64,000 nucleotides of DNA, from positions 310,001 through 374,000 of the forward strand of contig NZ_JAPQES010000001.1 in NCBI RefSeq assembly GCF_026735165.1, written 5' to 3'. This stretch comes from Clostridium ganghwense (GTDB taxonomy: Bacteria; Bacillota; Clostridia; Clostridiales; Clostridiaceae). Positions 51,514-61,722 of this stretch are shown piece after piece. Numbering within the stretch: the stretch's first letter is position 1; each line of letters begins with the position of its first letter. A program made the position numbers and the translations under genes. The notes under the pieces are model-generated. The model saw nothing but the letters and a program-made list of their open reading frames with translations, was not told the origin of the DNA and made no database searches.

Positions 51514-53852
51514 AATTCAGCAACTCCATCTTTTATACTAAAGTTAACTGATTTTCCCTCTACTAAAATTTCTGAAATCTGTATACCATTCACCTTAAAT
51601 TTAAATCCTTTGTAAGCATTTCTATATTTTTTATGAGTATTGTGTATATCAATAACAATACCTTTTGCTTCTCTTCTTACTGTAAACTCATATAAATTAA
51701 ACTCTCCATTTTGATATTCAAAGCTTTCTCCATCATCCTGATAATGCACGTACTTCACTTCTGTTCCTTCCTTAGGAGGATAAATATCTAAAGTTAATGC
51801 TTCAATTTCTTTTTCCCCAATATAATTTTGTACAGGATAGTTTGGAAGGATACTGCCTTCTTTAATATAGATTGGACATACATCCAAAGGTGCTTCTTTT
51901 ATAATATACTGTCCACCTTCAAAGACTTCTTTTGTCCAATAATCTATCCAACAATCTCCTTCTGGAAGATATACCATTCTTGCAGTTTTACCCTGCTCTA
52001 ATATTGGGGCTACCAGAATGTTTTTACCGAATAAAAATTCATCATTAATCTCATAAGTTTTTGCATCTTCTTGATAGTGAAGCATAAGAGGTCTAATTAT
52101 TGGAAGTCCAGTATTTTCACCTTCCCACATAAGATCATAAATATAAGGAATAAGTTTATAACGAAGTTTAATATATTTACGGTTAATTTCTTCTGTTGCA
52201 GAATCAAATGCCCAAGGTTCATGATCTCTTGTATTACTGCATGCATGATTTCTAAATAATGGAGTAAAGCATCCCATTTGTACCCATCTTGATAAAAGCT
52301 CTGCAGTACAATCAAAGCTGAATCCTCCTACATCAGTACCACAAAAACTCATTCCACTTAATCCTAAATTCATTAACATAGGAACAGACATTCTTAAGTG
52401 TTCCCAGAAGCTTTGATTATCACCTGTCCAAACAGTAGAATATTTTTGTGTTCCTGCATAGCAAGCTCTAGTAATAACAAATGGTCTTTTCCCAGTACAT
52501 TTCTTAATTCCTTCATAAGTAGCTTTAGACATATAATGTCCATACACATTGTGAATTTCTCTATGGTCTGCCACAACGCCATCATTATTGAACATTACAT
52601 CATCTGGCAACGGACCATTGAAGCTTGCAGGTTCATTCATATCGTTCCAAATACCTGAAACTCCAGAATCCATCATGATTTTCTGATTTTCTGACCACCA
52701 TTTTCTAACTCTCTCATTTGCAAAGTCAGGATATAGAGAATCTCCAGGCCAAACTTTATTTACATAAGGTACTCCATCCTTATCTGTAGCAAAGTAATTA
52801 TTCTTAATACCTTCATCATAAATATTATAACCTTTATCTTTCTTTACTCCTGGGTCAATGATAGTTACTACCTTAAATCCCTTTTCCTTTAGTTTACCAA
52901 CTGTTGCTTCGTGATTAGGGAATTTTTCATTATCCCATGTAAAAACCCTATATCCATCCATGTAATCTATATCTAAATGTAATACATCGCAAGGAATGTC
53001 TCTCTTTCTGAAATTATCTGCAAGTTCCCACACTCTGCTATCTGGAGCATAAGACCAACGACTCTGCTGATATCCAAGAGTCCAAAGTTGTGGCATAGGA
53101 GTTTTTCCTGTTAAATGAGTATATCCTCCTAAAACTTCTTTGATTGATGGTCCATATATAAAATAATAATCTAAATTTCCATCTACTGCTCCAAAATAGT
53201 AATAATCACTATTTTCCTTTCCCATATCAAAATGAGATTCAAAAGTATTGTCAAAGAAAATTCCAAAAGCTTTCTTTTGTTTTAGTGCAATAAAGAAAGG
53301 AATGGATTTATATAAAGCTTCATGACTTTCTACATGCGGTCTAGGATCATCAGTGTTCCACATTTTATAATGATATCCTTTTTTATTTAGATGACCTGTT
53401 TTTTCTCCAAGCCCATAAAAGAACATATCATCTTCCATTTTCTTTACTACTTCTACGGTATATTTTCCGGATTCCTCTCCTACTTTATGTCCTTCCGCTG
53501 CTGCCAAATCTGCACCATTACCTCTTCGTACAAAAGGCTCTCTATCATAACGATAATCTTGACACAATACATTTCCCTCATTATCGTAAATATCCACTTT
53601 AAAGTTATCAAAAATATAAATTTGTAGCTCGTCCGTAGTTATCTCAATACTTTCTTTCTTCATTTCCACATTAAAGCTGCATTCTTGTATTTTTAAGTTT
53701 TCTACTGCTTTAGATAAACGCTGTTCTCTTTTAATAGGCGCAAAAAAGTTTATAATAAAAGGAGTAATAACTTCTACTGTTACTTTTTTTTCTTCAAATT
53801 CAATGAAAATCTTATTATCTTCCTGTTGAAAACGTTTTATTTTACCAAACAT
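51510..53852 (-). CDS. Alpha-glucosidase, GH31
   Basis: Releases glucose (or xylose) from alpha-linked oligosaccharides. The 780 residues carry the GH31 pattern. The nucleophile Asp lies in GIWNDMNEPASF near 400 and the acid/base Asp in WTGDNQSFWEH near 468. GWRYDxxP-like DIPCDVLHLDIDYMDGYRVF is near 285 and LWTLGYQQSRWSY near 255. There is no signal peptide, so it acts inside. The start ATG at 53852 has GAGGTGG upstream. It is in one operon with the LacI gene. Confidence 0.93.
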   Translation of the reverse strand: MFGKIKRFQQEDNKIFIEFEEKKVTVEVITPFIINFFAPIKREQRLSKAVENLKIQECSFNVEMKKESIEITTDELQIYIFDNFKVDIYDNEGNVLCQDYRYDREPFVRRGNGADLAAAEGHKVGEESGKYTVEVVKKMEDDMFFYGLGEKTGHLNKKGYHYKMWNTDDPRPHVESHEALYKSIPFFIALKQKKAFGIFFDNTFESHFDMGKENSDYYYFGAVDGNLDYYFIYGPSIKEVLGGYTHLTGKTPMPQLWTLGYQQSRWSYAPDSRVWELADNFRKRDIPCDVLHLDIDYMDGYRVFTWDNEKFPNHEATVGKLKEKGFKVVTIIDPGVKKDKGYNIYDEGIKNNYFATDKDGVPYVNKVWPGDSLYPDFANERVRKWWSENQKIMMDSGVSGIWNDMNEPASFNGPLPDDVMFNNDGVVADHREIHNVYGHYMSKATYEGIKKCTGKRPFVITRACYAGTQKYSTVWTGDNQSFWEHLRMSVPMLMNLGLSGMSFCGTDVGGFSFDCTAELLSRWVQMGCFTPLFRNHACSNTRDHEPWAFDSATEEINRKYIKLRYKLIPYIYDLMWEGENTGLPIIRPLMLHYQEDAKTYEINDEFLFGKNILVAPILEQGKTARMVYLPEGDCWIDYWTKEVFEGGQYIIKEAPLDVCPIYIKEGSILPNYPVQNYIGEKEIEALTLDIYPPKEGTEVKYVHYQDDGESFEYQNGEFNLYEFTVRREAKGIVIDIHNTHKKYRNAYKGFKFKVNGIQISEILVEGKSVNFSIKDGVAEL

Positions 53853-53885
53853 TTTACCACCTCTTCTATTAATTATAATAATCTT

Positions 53886-53899
53886 GTTAAACGTTTAAC
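53886..53899. promoter_or_regulatory. LacI operator O1
   Basis: A perfect 14-bp palindrome GTTAAACGTTTAAC, 34 bases upstream of the GH31 start and probably just downstream of the transcription start. Confidence 0.8.
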
Positions 53900-53965
53900 C
53901 GATTGGGTAAAAAAATATAAAATGTTTTATATAATTGCATGACAATGTTTTAAATGAAAAGTTTT

Positions 53966-53977
53966 TTAAACGTTTAA
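53966..53977. promoter_or_regulatory. LacI operator O2
   Basis: A perfect 12-bp palindrome TTAAACGTTTAA. Its centre is 79 bases from that of O1. A possible promoter lies between on the - strand (TTGTCA near 53939-53944). The spacing would allow looping between the two sites. Nothing else was seen in the 339-base gap except the guaD promoter. Confidence 0.75.
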
Positions 53978-54108
53978 CCTATGTTTTTTATTAGCATATC
54001 ATAGTTGATTTTATTCTGTCAATATATTGGCAGCAAATATTTTATTTGGCAAAACCATTGTTCTTCTAATATTCTTCAACTGAAATTTTTATCTAATAAT
54101 GTAATTTA

Positions 54109-54117
54109 TGGTATAAT
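54109..54117 (+). promoter_or_regulatory. Extended -10 promoter of guaD
   Basis: TGGTATAAT is an extended -10 box; no good -35 is seen. The leader is about 70 bases. I looked for a purine riboswitch here and found none. Confidence 0.55.
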
Positions 54118-54191
54118 AATTACTTAAATATATAAACTACAAAAATATAATTGTGTTTTCAGCCTAAAAATTAGGAGGTATAGAAATAGAA

Positions 54192-55448
54192 ATGAAAAAT
54201 ATTTTAATACTAAAAGGAAATATTATATTTACAAAAACATCTGATAGATTTGAAATTTGTAAGAATAGTTATATAGTATCGGTTAATGGAAAGGTAGAAG
54301 GCATATATAAAGTATTACCTGAAAAATATATGGATTGTACTGTTGAAGATTATGGAGATAGATTAATCATTCCAGGGTTTGTTGATTTACATTTACATGC
54401 CGCTCAATTTCTTCAATGTGGAATGGGTATGACCAACCAATTACTTGATTGGTTAAATGATTATACATTTGATTTGGAAAGACAATTTCAAGATGTGGAA
54501 TTTGCAAAAGAAGTTTATACACAATTTGCAGATAAACTAATAGCTAATGGTACCACTAGAGCATGTATTTTTGCTTCTTCATCCACTAAAGGTACAGAAG
54601 TATTATTTGATATATTGAAACAAAAAGGAATTGGTGCTTATGTAGGTAAAGTGAATATGGATAGAAATGCTCCTGATTTTATTATTGAAACTACAGAAGA
54701 ATCAATAAAAGGTACAAAATATCTTATAGAAAAATATAATAATGAAAAATTAGTTAAACCCATTATAACACCAAGATTTGCACCTACAAGTACAGATGAA
54801 TTATTAGAGGAACTAGGTAAATTGGCTAAAGTATACAATGTACCTGTACAATCTCATTTAAGTGAAAATACTGATGAAATAAATTGGGTACAGCAGCTTT
54901 TCCCTGATTCAAGAAAATATTTAGATGTTTATGATAAGCACTCTTTATTTGGACAAACTCCTACAGTCATGGCACATGGTATTTATTTAGATAATTCTGA
55001 AATCGATAAGGTAAAAAGAAATAAAGTAACATTAGTACATTGTCCCGATTCAAATATTAATGTGCGAAGTGGGATAATGCCTTTGAGAAAATATTTAAAC
55101 ATGGGTATTCAAGTTGGATTAGGTAGTGATATAGCAGGCGGACATAAAATTGCTCTAAATGAAGCAATAGTTAGGGCTATCCAATTATCTAAATTATTAA
55201 GTATGAATCAACCAGAATATGAACCACTTAGTGTGTCAGAAGCATTTTATTTAGGAACTAAAGGAGGCGGACAATTTTTTGGAAAAATTGGAAGCTTTGA
55301 AGAAGGATATTGTTTTGATGCATTAGTTATCGAAGATGATAGGTTGATATCCGATAGATATACTTTAAAAGATAGATTAGAAAGATTCTTGTATATTGGT
55401 GATGATAGAAATATTTGTGCACGATATGTAGAAGGTAATAAACTTTAA
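54192..55448 (+). CDS. guaD: Guanine deaminase
   Basis: Converts guanine to xanthine and ammonia in purine breakdown. The 418 residues belong to the amidohydrolase (not the cytidine-deaminase-like) type. The metal-binding HxH is in PGFVDLHLHAAQ near 71-74. Further ligands are in QSHLSEN near 220 and MAHGIYLD near 258, and an Asp in LGSDIAGG near 315. NINVRSGIMPLRKYL is typical of the family. The start ATG follows AGGAGG at about 14 bases. It ends at the hairpin at 55472. Confidence 0.92.
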   Translation: MKNILILKGNIIFTKTSDRFEICKNSYIVSVNGKVEGIYKVLPEKYMDCTVEDYGDRLIIPGFVDLHLHAAQFLQCGMGMTNQLLDWLNDYTFDLERQFQDVEFAKEVYTQFADKLIANGTTRACIFASSSTKGTEVLFDILKQKGIGAYVGKVNMDRNAPDFIIETTEESIKGTKYLIEKYNNEKLVKPIITPRFAPTSTDELLEELGKLAKVYNVPVQSHLSENTDEINWVQQLFPDSRKYLDVYDKHSLFGQTPTVMAHGIYLDNSEIDKVKRNKVTLVHCPDSNINVRSGIMPLRKYLNMGIQVGLGSDIAGGHKIALNEAIVRAIQLSKLLSMNQPEYEPLSVSEAFYLGTKGGGQFFGKIGSFEEGYCFDALVIEDDRLISDRYTLKDRLERFLYIGDDRNICARYVEGNKL

Positions 55449-55471
55449 TAGATACATTAAAAATTCATAAT

Positions 55472-55510
55472 AATAGCCAGTTTATATATAAAATCTATAA
55501 ACTGGCTATT
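55472..55510. terminator. Terminator of guaD, family 3 copy 2
   Basis: AATAGCCAGTTTATA pairs with TATAAACTGGCTATT. The inner part is identical to the hairpin at 48981. Confidence 0.85.
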
Positions 55511-55798
55511 TTACTATTGGACAAATATGGTATGTTAGTGGTAAAATAAAGTTATCCATATATAGGTAAAAATACAATTTTAATTACTAATCACCCCTTT
55601 CAGAAGTGACTAAAAATCTTTAGTTGCTCTATGATAACTAACTCTATTCTTGATAGACTTCTTCAGCACTCACATGTTATAAACTTTATTATTCCTTAAT
55701 AAATTTTCAACACTATACCCTAAGCCAAAATTCTCTTCAATATTTACAGTAAATATGCAAAAGCATGTAAAAAAGTATTAATTACTTGGAGGGTTACC
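55511..55798. other. Gene-free stretch before the GGDEF gene
   Basis: No complete gene. On the - strand an open frame of about 28 codons (near 55670-55755, FTVNIEENFGLGYSVENLLR) without a start may be a trace of a lost gene. No clear promoter for the next gene was found. Confidence 0.3.
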
Positions 55799-56950
55799 AT
55801 GTTTTCGTTTCATAAAAACCTTTTTCATCCTGTTTTACTACAGCATAAACAGGATTTTTTTGAAAAAAGATTTATGCATAATAATTTAAGCATATTGTTT
55901 TTATCTGTTTATTTAACAATAGAACAGATGTATTATTGTTTATATGTACGAGAACCTGGAAGTTTTATTCAAAAGGTTCACTTTTTCACTGCTATTATTA
56001 TGTTGTTTTATGCTATTGTAAGTATATATATTCAAATGAAAAGACCTCTTTGCACCTCTTGGCTTCATAAAATTTATGAAATTAGTTTTGGTTTTTATGG
56101 CTTTTTAATTGCAATAATAAGAGGGCTTCTAATACCAAATAATGTTTTTCCACTACCAACTATATACATTGCAGTGCTTTATGGATTTGCTGTAATTTTT
56201 TGCTTTCATCCTGTTAAAAGCTTTTTTGTGTATGGGCTAACTAGTGCGATTTTAATTGTAGCATTTCCAATATTTCAACCAACTATTATACAAAATAGCT
56301 ACATACAAGATATTTTATCTAATAATATTATTTCTTGGATTGCTTCAATAATTAATTATGAAAAGTATGTGAAAGAATTTATAAATCAGAAAATTATTAA
56401 CCAAAACAATGAAGAGCTTAAAGAAAAGACCCTGCAAATTGAGAAGATGAATGAAAAATTAAAAGCTATCTCAATAAAAGATGGATTAACGAATATTTAC
56501 AATCGCAGAAAATTAGATGAAATTTTAGAATGTGAATATAATAGAGCCAAAAGGTATTGTAGAGAGTTTTCAATTATCCTCTTGGATCTAGATTGGTTTA
56601 AATCTGTTAATGACACATATGGACATAATGTAGGAGACAAAGTATTAATTGAAACATGTAAAATATTAAAGAATAACATTAGAAACAGTGATATGGTTGG
56701 TAGATGGGGTGGAGAAGAGTTTTTGATTATTTGTCCTGACACCACTATGCAACAAGCATTACATATGGCTGAAAGATTAAGAAAAGCAATTGAAACTTAT
56801 AAATTTTCAGTTGTAAATAAAAGAACTGGTAGTTTTGGTGTAGCAACTTATAAAAATAGAGATACAATTGAGAGTTTAATAAATAGAGCAGATAAAGGAT
56901 TGTATAAAGCCAAAGAAAATGGAAGAAATAGGGTTGAAATTACTGAGTAA
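55799..56950 (+). CDS. Membrane diguanylate cyclase (GGDEF)
   Basis: Makes cyclic di-GMP from two GTP. The 383 residues have five or six membrane helices (about 30-185) that form an unnamed sensor. A short coiled coil (about 195-222) and a GGDEF domain (about 225-383) follow. The active-site motif is GGEEF at 304-308. The inhibitory I-site RxxD is present as RNSD at 295-298, so product inhibition is expected. No EAL domain. The start ATG has TGGAGGG upstream. Confidence 0.93.
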   Translation: MFSFHKNLFHPVLLQHKQDFFEKRFMHNNLSILFLSVYLTIEQMYYCLYVREPGSFIQKVHFFTAIIMLFYAIVSIYIQMKRPLCTSWLHKIYEISFGFYGFLIAIIRGLLIPNNVFPLPTIYIAVLYGFAVIFCFHPVKSFFVYGLTSAILIVAFPIFQPTIIQNSYIQDILSNNIISWIASIINYEKYVKEFINQKIINQNNEELKEKTLQIEKMNEKLKAISIKDGLTNIYNRRKLDEILECEYNRAKRYCREFSIILLDLDWFKSVNDTYGHNVGDKVLIETCKILKNNIRNSDMVGRWGGEEFLIICPDTTMQQALHMAERLRKAIETYKFSVVNKRTGSFGVATYKNRDTIESLINRADKGLYKAKENGRNRVEITE

Positions 56951-57080
56951 ATTTAAGTATATCTTCATAATAATTTAAGGTCACTTTAAGGGTGATTTAA
57001 GAATAATTAGTTATTATAAATATAAAGTAAAAAACTTAACCTTGCTAAAATAGCAGTGAACAAAAGAGGAGCTGATAATT

Positions 57081-57941
57081 ATGTCAAAAGGGAGAACATT
57101 TTTCAAATCAATTATTATCACTTTAATGATTGGTATTTTATTTACTGGATGTGGAACAAATAAGACAAACAAATCATCTATAGTTACAGATAATGAAGAA
57201 ATTAATTCACTTACTTATATTTATGGTAATAAAAAAAGTGATACTGTAATAATTAATACTCAAGGTGGACCTGTTCCTGAACTTATGAATGATGAATTAA
57301 AGGAAATTTTATCTTCAGTAAATACAAAAGATTATTTGATAGTAAATGTACATCAATCACAAACAAAAAAACCTGAATTATTTATTAAAAAAGAAATATC
57401 TTTTGATGAAGCAATAAAATACGATAAACAAAGTGTAGAAGACTTGTATAAAATTGTGAAATATTATAAGGATCAAAATAAAAAAGTATATGTTTTAGGT
57501 ATATCTTTTGGAGCATTTATGACTCAAGAATTAATAGCTGAAAAAGGCGTTGATGCAGCAGACAAATACTTAATAATGGTTGGAAGATTAAATATTAATG
57601 AAATGTTTTGGAAAGGATTTAGCCAAGGCAAAAATGGACACTATGTAAATGGAGTAAAACCAGTTCTTGAAGATGTAACTGATATTACAGAAAAAAATAT
57701 GTATAAACTAGCTGCTGGTTTGGGTAGAAATAGGTATACAAATAAACTAGATAAATATGATTTATCAAAGGTAACTTATGTGTACGGTAAAACAGATGAA
57801 CAAGTTGGTAAATTGAATGATAAAGAAATAGAGTTTTTAAAATCAAAAAATGCTACTGTTATATCTGACGAAAGCGGTCATAGCGATGCAATTGATAATA
57901 AAATAAAAGAAGGATTAAAAAAAGCATTTGATATTAAATAA
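57081..57941 (+). CDS. Alpha/beta-hydrolase-like lipoprotein
   Basis: A 286-residue exported protein with lipobox FTGC near residue 23. The nucleophile elbow GISFG near 150 and a late His in DESGHSDAID near 272 fit the alpha/beta hydrolase fold. An Asp in YGKTDEQVG near 245 could complete the triad. QGGPVPEL near 68 could form the oxyanion hole. The substrate is unknown. The start ATG follows AGAGGAG. It converges with a metallophosphoesterase gene. Confidence 0.75.
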   Translation: MSKGRTFFKSIIITLMIGILFTGCGTNKTNKSSIVTDNEEINSLTYIYGNKKSDTVIINTQGGPVPELMNDELKEILSSVNTKDYLIVNVHQSQTKKPELFIKKEISFDEAIKYDKQSVEDLYKIVKYYKDQNKKVYVLGISFGAFMTQELIAEKGVDAADKYLIMVGRLNINEMFWKGFSQGKNGHYVNGVKPVLEDVTDITEKNMYKLAAGLGRNRYTNKLDKYDLSKVTYVYGKTDEQVGKLNDKEIEFLKSKNATVISDESGHSDAIDNKIKEGLKKAFDIK

Positions 57942-57950
57942 ATAACAAAT

Positions 57951-57996
57951 ATAAAATATAGAAGTTATGTGATAGCACATAACTTCTATATTTTAT
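57951..57996. terminator. Bidirectional terminator
   Basis: A perfect 21-bp stem (57951-57971 with 57976-57996) with a 4-base loop, between two converging genes. Confidence 0.9.
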
Positions 57997-57999
57997 AAA

Positions 58000-59037
58000 T
58001 TATTCAGCACCCCATACTGTAATAACTCTCAACTTACCGTCCCCATCTTTACAAGCAGCAGTTTGTATTCTAGGACATATTGCTCCTAGTGATCCTAGCT
58101 TATAAGCATTAGCCTCTATGTTCATATGCATATGTCCATAGCACCAAAGTCCTGTACGATTGATATTCCCATTATCATATAAAAAACTGCTAACCTTCTT
58201 ATACTCGTTTGGTGAAAAAGTACTTTTAAAATCATTTGTAAGACCATGGTGTGCAAATATTAGCATTTTATCTTCCTCATCTGACTTATATTCGTTATAG
58301 TGATCTTTAAACCAAGACCACGTTCCTCCTGAAAAATCATATAAACTAGCCTCAGAAGGTACTCCTACCGTCTTAGAATGAAATCTAGCATTAAAGTCTG
58401 CACACATAAAATGATATCCTTTATAGTTAAATGCAAAATTTTGAAAGTAATTATAACAGTTCTGTTCAGGATTCCAAGTCTTTGTTAATCTTGTACCATC
58501 ATCCCATTCCTCAAAATGAGTACTCAAAGAATCAAAAGTATCTTCGAAAACCTCCATGAAATATTGCTCACCAACAGCTTCTGGAGCTTCATCATTAGAA
58601 GTATAAGGCCATATATCATGATTTCCTGTAAGCGGAACATATGGAATTTCAAGTGTATCAAGAATTTCTTTTGCCTTCACAAATTCTGATTTTTCAGCAC
58701 TGTCACTTATATCTCCAGTTATAATAACAAATTCTATCCCTTTGCTCTCGTAATTTTCATTAATCCAGTTAACAGTGTCTCTTAAATTCTGTGCTGCAAC
58801 TCCTACATCTCCTTCTGGCGCTTCATCATCATATCCCTCAGTACCATAGTCATCAATATCTCTTCCCATATGAATGTCGGTAATATGTGCGAAGGTAAAA
58901 TTTTTCCCTCCTTGCTCATTATTAATTGATGAAGTAACAACTTTAGGGCTAGCATACGCATAAGTAGAAAAACTAATACTACTAAAGCATATGACCATGG
59001 TAGTAATTAAAACTTTTTTTATAAATTTTCCTAACAT
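58000..59037 (-). CDS. Secreted metallophosphoesterase
   Basis: A 345-residue calcineurin-like phosphoesterase with a signal peptide (about 1-30, ending YAYAS). The five metal motifs are present in order: AHITDIHMG near 50, TGDISD near 105, GNHDIW near 137, FAHHGL near 261 and YGHMHMN near 305. No wall anchor is seen. The substrate could be a phosphodiester or phosphomonoester outside the cell. The start ATG has GAGGGGG upstream. Confidence 0.9.
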   Translation of the reverse strand: MLGKFIKKVLITTMVICFSSISFSTYAYASPKVVTSSINNEQGGKNFTFAHITDIHMGRDIDDYGTEGYDDEAPEGDVGVAAQNLRDTVNWINENYESKGIEFVIITGDISDSAEKSEFVKAKEILDTLEIPYVPLTGNHDIWPYTSNDEAPEAVGEQYFMEVFEDTFDSLSTHFEEWDDGTRLTKTWNPEQNCYNYFQNFAFNYKGYHFMCADFNARFHSKTVGVPSEASLYDFSGGTWSWFKDHYNEYKSDEEDKMLIFAHHGLTNDFKSTFSPNEYKKVSSFLYDNGNINRTGLWCYGHMHMNIEANAYKLGSLGAICPRIQTAACKDGDGKLRVITVWGAE

Positions 59038-59094
59038 AAAATCCCCCTCTTTTAGACTAGCATAGTATTACTTGAACTAACCTCAATTCCCCAC

Positions 59095-61713
59095 TTACTT
59101 ATATAACTTAATAGTAATCATGTTATATGGTTCTATTGCTAGATTATTACTTTCTTTAGCTACTTCAATATTGTTTACCAATTCCCATTTTGTGAAGTTT
59201 TCAAAGTTATACTCATTTAATGTAATTTTCTCTTTTGAAGAATTTTTTAATCTTAGCAGCAGAGCCTCATCTTTAAGTGATGGTGAAATACTACTAAATG
59301 CAACTTCTTCTCCTATAGATAGCAAGCTATATTCTTTTTGGTATTTAACCCTTGCTTTTGGAGTTGGTTGAATTTTATTATCTATTCTGTGTATAAATTT
59401 GTTTAATGTTTGCATTTGGTATGAAATATCTTGTGAGGTATATGCTTCATATCTTTTTTCTACCACATGCTCATTAAATTTCTCTTCTATCAATGATATT
59501 GCAAATTCAAATTGGCTTACTCCCTGAATTTGGGCTAGAGGTGTTGGTATCATTACATGACCTTGCTTTGTCGTATCCCCTGATGCACGACCTGGACGGT
59601 ATAGTAAGTTAGGTTTACCTAACTGTCCTGTTGTTGAAAGTAAAGTTAAGTACATTGTATCTTCTATTACTTGATATTCTTTAATTCCCTTTGAATAAAT
59701 TGATAATGTGGTTTTATCATTTGTAATAGATACTGTGCTATCAAATACTTCTATATCAATTGGTATTTCTAGATAGCTTTTATTCCATTCTCTAATTTTT
59801 CCATTAAGTATAGGTCTATTGATATATCCAAATGGAATTGAAGCTATTGATTCCTTTGCCAATATATCTGATTTTATTCCTATTCTTAATCTATGGCTTT
59901 CTATTTTATTATCCACCATTATTTTACACTTAATTAATGAAGAATCTTTTATTAAGCTTATTTCTAACTTAATATCTAACTCCCCTAATTCTTTCTTTGT
60001 AAGTCTATCTTCAAGAGTTTTAGGTAATAATTTTTTACCACATAATATTAACTTTTCAATATTATCTCCATAAACTTTGATTCCTTCAGTAATTGTAAAA
60101 CAAATTTGTTTATCTTCTCTCAATGGCGAGAAATCGTAGGTATCACCATCATTACCGCAGTCTTCAAATTTTATAAAATCCTTAATTATTGTTCCATTCT
60201 TTAACTCTATACAGAGTACATTTTCTTCTACAAAAATTTTGTATTCCCCATTACTTATTTGTAATTCCCTGCTAGCTTCTACTTCTTTTGCACTATCTTT
60301 CACTATGTTAAATACTTTGTATCCCATAGATGGTAGTTCTAGCTTAACCATTGCAGTAATCTTGCAATAAGGCTCTTCATTTATATAGTAGTTTCCTTCT
60401 GGAGCTTCTATTAGAATATTTTTCTTTCCTTCAAAATCCTCCACTGAAAGTATAGTAAACTCTTCTACGCCTTCCATTGAAACGTCTTTATTCTTACTCA
60501 TAAATTCTACAATTTTATAACCTGAATACTTATATGGCAGAGTATTAAACACAATAACCTGATCTTCCTTAATTTCTATACCTTCAGCTATTCTTTTTTT
60601 AATAAGATTTTCTAATCCATCACAGATTTCTCTAGCTTGCTTCATACGATATAAAACATCCTTAGCCACATTATCTGTAATACATCCCCCTATACTATCA
60701 TGAGCTTGACCTTCCATAATTTTCTTCCAAGCTTTAATTATTAAATTTCTGCTTATATCAATTCCTAAGCTTTTTGCCATTGCATATAATGGCTCTACTC
60801 TATTTATCAATAATTGCTCCACATCAAAATTGGTTTTCTTTATATCATATCTTACAGACCCGATAGTTTTGTGTACTCTTCCTGTTCTTGGTTCTCTAAA
60901 TTCACCTTCATATGTTTCTAGTTTTTCTTTATTTTTTCTAAGGATATCAATAAATTCTTCATAAGTGCTTTGCTTGTATACATCCTCAGTATGCTTGTTT
61001 ATTTCTTCTATTTTCTTATTTAAATCATGAGTCATTTCAACTTGGTCATTTCCAATAGGTATAATTATTTCATCTAAGTTTGATAGTTTCTTAATTTTAT
61101 TAGCTAAAGGAAATAGTTTCTTTTCTCTAAATTCTTCTGTTGTATACAGTCTTGGAACACTCCCATATCCATCTATGAAGTTTGCTGCATATACTTTATC
61201 ACCACTAATACCTTGCCAAAGAAAATAAGGTGATTTTACGTGCTTATCATAATTTATTCCTCTCCAGAAAATCACATTATCTATATCACAGCTTTTTAGT
61301 ATAGTTGGTATTTGAGCATTAAATCCAAAGGTATCTGGTAAATACCCAACATTCATATGCTTACCTATTTTATTTGTTTCATTAATTCCTATACTTAGGT
61401 TTCTAATGATAGATTCTCCTGAAACTAGTTGAGCATCTGTTTGAGTGTACCATGGTCCAATAAATAATCTACCTTCACTTACAAGCTTCTTTATTTGAAC
61501 TAATTTTTCTGGTCTAATTGAAAGATATTCTTCTATAATAGATGATTGTCCATCCAAACAAAACTTAGCATCTTTATTATTTTTAAGTTCCTCTAATGCA
61601 TCTGTAAATACTTGATCGCTAAGAACCAATGCATCCATAGTTGTAAAGTACCATTCCCTATCCCAATGAGTATGATTAACTAAATAATAAATTTTTATAT
61701 TCATCTCCTCCAT
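59095..61713 (-). CDS. mngB: Alpha-mannosidase, GH38 (mannosylglycerate hydrolase-like)
   Basis: Cleaves alpha-mannosides inside the cell. The 872 residues carry the zinc and catalytic motifs of GH38. HTHWDREWY is near 14-22, the nucleophile Asp is in GYLPDTFGFNAQ near 125, and GQAHDSIGGC lies near 335. It is the last gene of an operon with PTS EIIA, EIIB and EIIC, the arrangement of mannosylglycerate use (MngA/MngB); the true sugar is inferred. Start: ATG at 61713 has no clear ribosome binding site. GGAGGAG touches the next in-frame ATG (61704), so the start is uncertain by three residues. Confidence 0.85.
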   Translation of the reverse strand: MEEMNIKIYYLVNHTHWDREWYFTTMDALVLSDQVFTDALEELKNNKDAKFCLDGQSSIIEEYLSIRPEKLVQIKKLVSEGRLFIGPWYTQTDAQLVSGESIIRNLSIGINETNKIGKHMNVGYLPDTFGFNAQIPTILKSCDIDNVIFWRGINYDKHVKSPYFLWQGISGDKVYAANFIDGYGSVPRLYTTEEFREKKLFPLANKIKKLSNLDEIIIPIGNDQVEMTHDLNKKIEEINKHTEDVYKQSTYEEFIDILRKNKEKLETYEGEFREPRTGRVHKTIGSVRYDIKKTNFDVEQLLINRVEPLYAMAKSLGIDISRNLIIKAWKKIMEGQAHDSIGGCITDNVAKDVLYRMKQAREICDGLENLIKKRIAEGIEIKEDQVIVFNTLPYKYSGYKIVEFMSKNKDVSMEGVEEFTILSVEDFEGKKNILIEAPEGNYYINEEPYCKITAMVKLELPSMGYKVFNIVKDSAKEVEASRELQISNGEYKIFVEENVLCIELKNGTIIKDFIKFEDCGNDGDTYDFSPLREDKQICFTITEGIKVYGDNIEKLILCGKKLLPKTLEDRLTKKELGELDIKLEISLIKDSSLIKCKIMVDNKIESHRLRIGIKSDILAKESIASIPFGYINRPILNGKIREWNKSYLEIPIDIEVFDSTVSITNDKTTLSIYSKGIKEYQVIEDTMYLTLLSTTGQLGKPNLLYRPGRASGDTTKQGHVMIPTPLAQIQGVSQFEFAISLIEEKFNEHVVEKRYEAYTSQDISYQMQTLNKFIHRIDNKIQPTPKARVKYQKEYSLLSIGEEVAFSSISPSLKDEALLLRLKNSSKEKITLNEYNFENFTKWELVNNIEVAKESNNLAIEPYNMITIKLYK

Positions 61714-61722
61714 AACTGATTA

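Noticed and set aside
54020-54191. Guanine riboswitch before guaD
   Set aside because: None of the conserved purine aptamer blocks is present.
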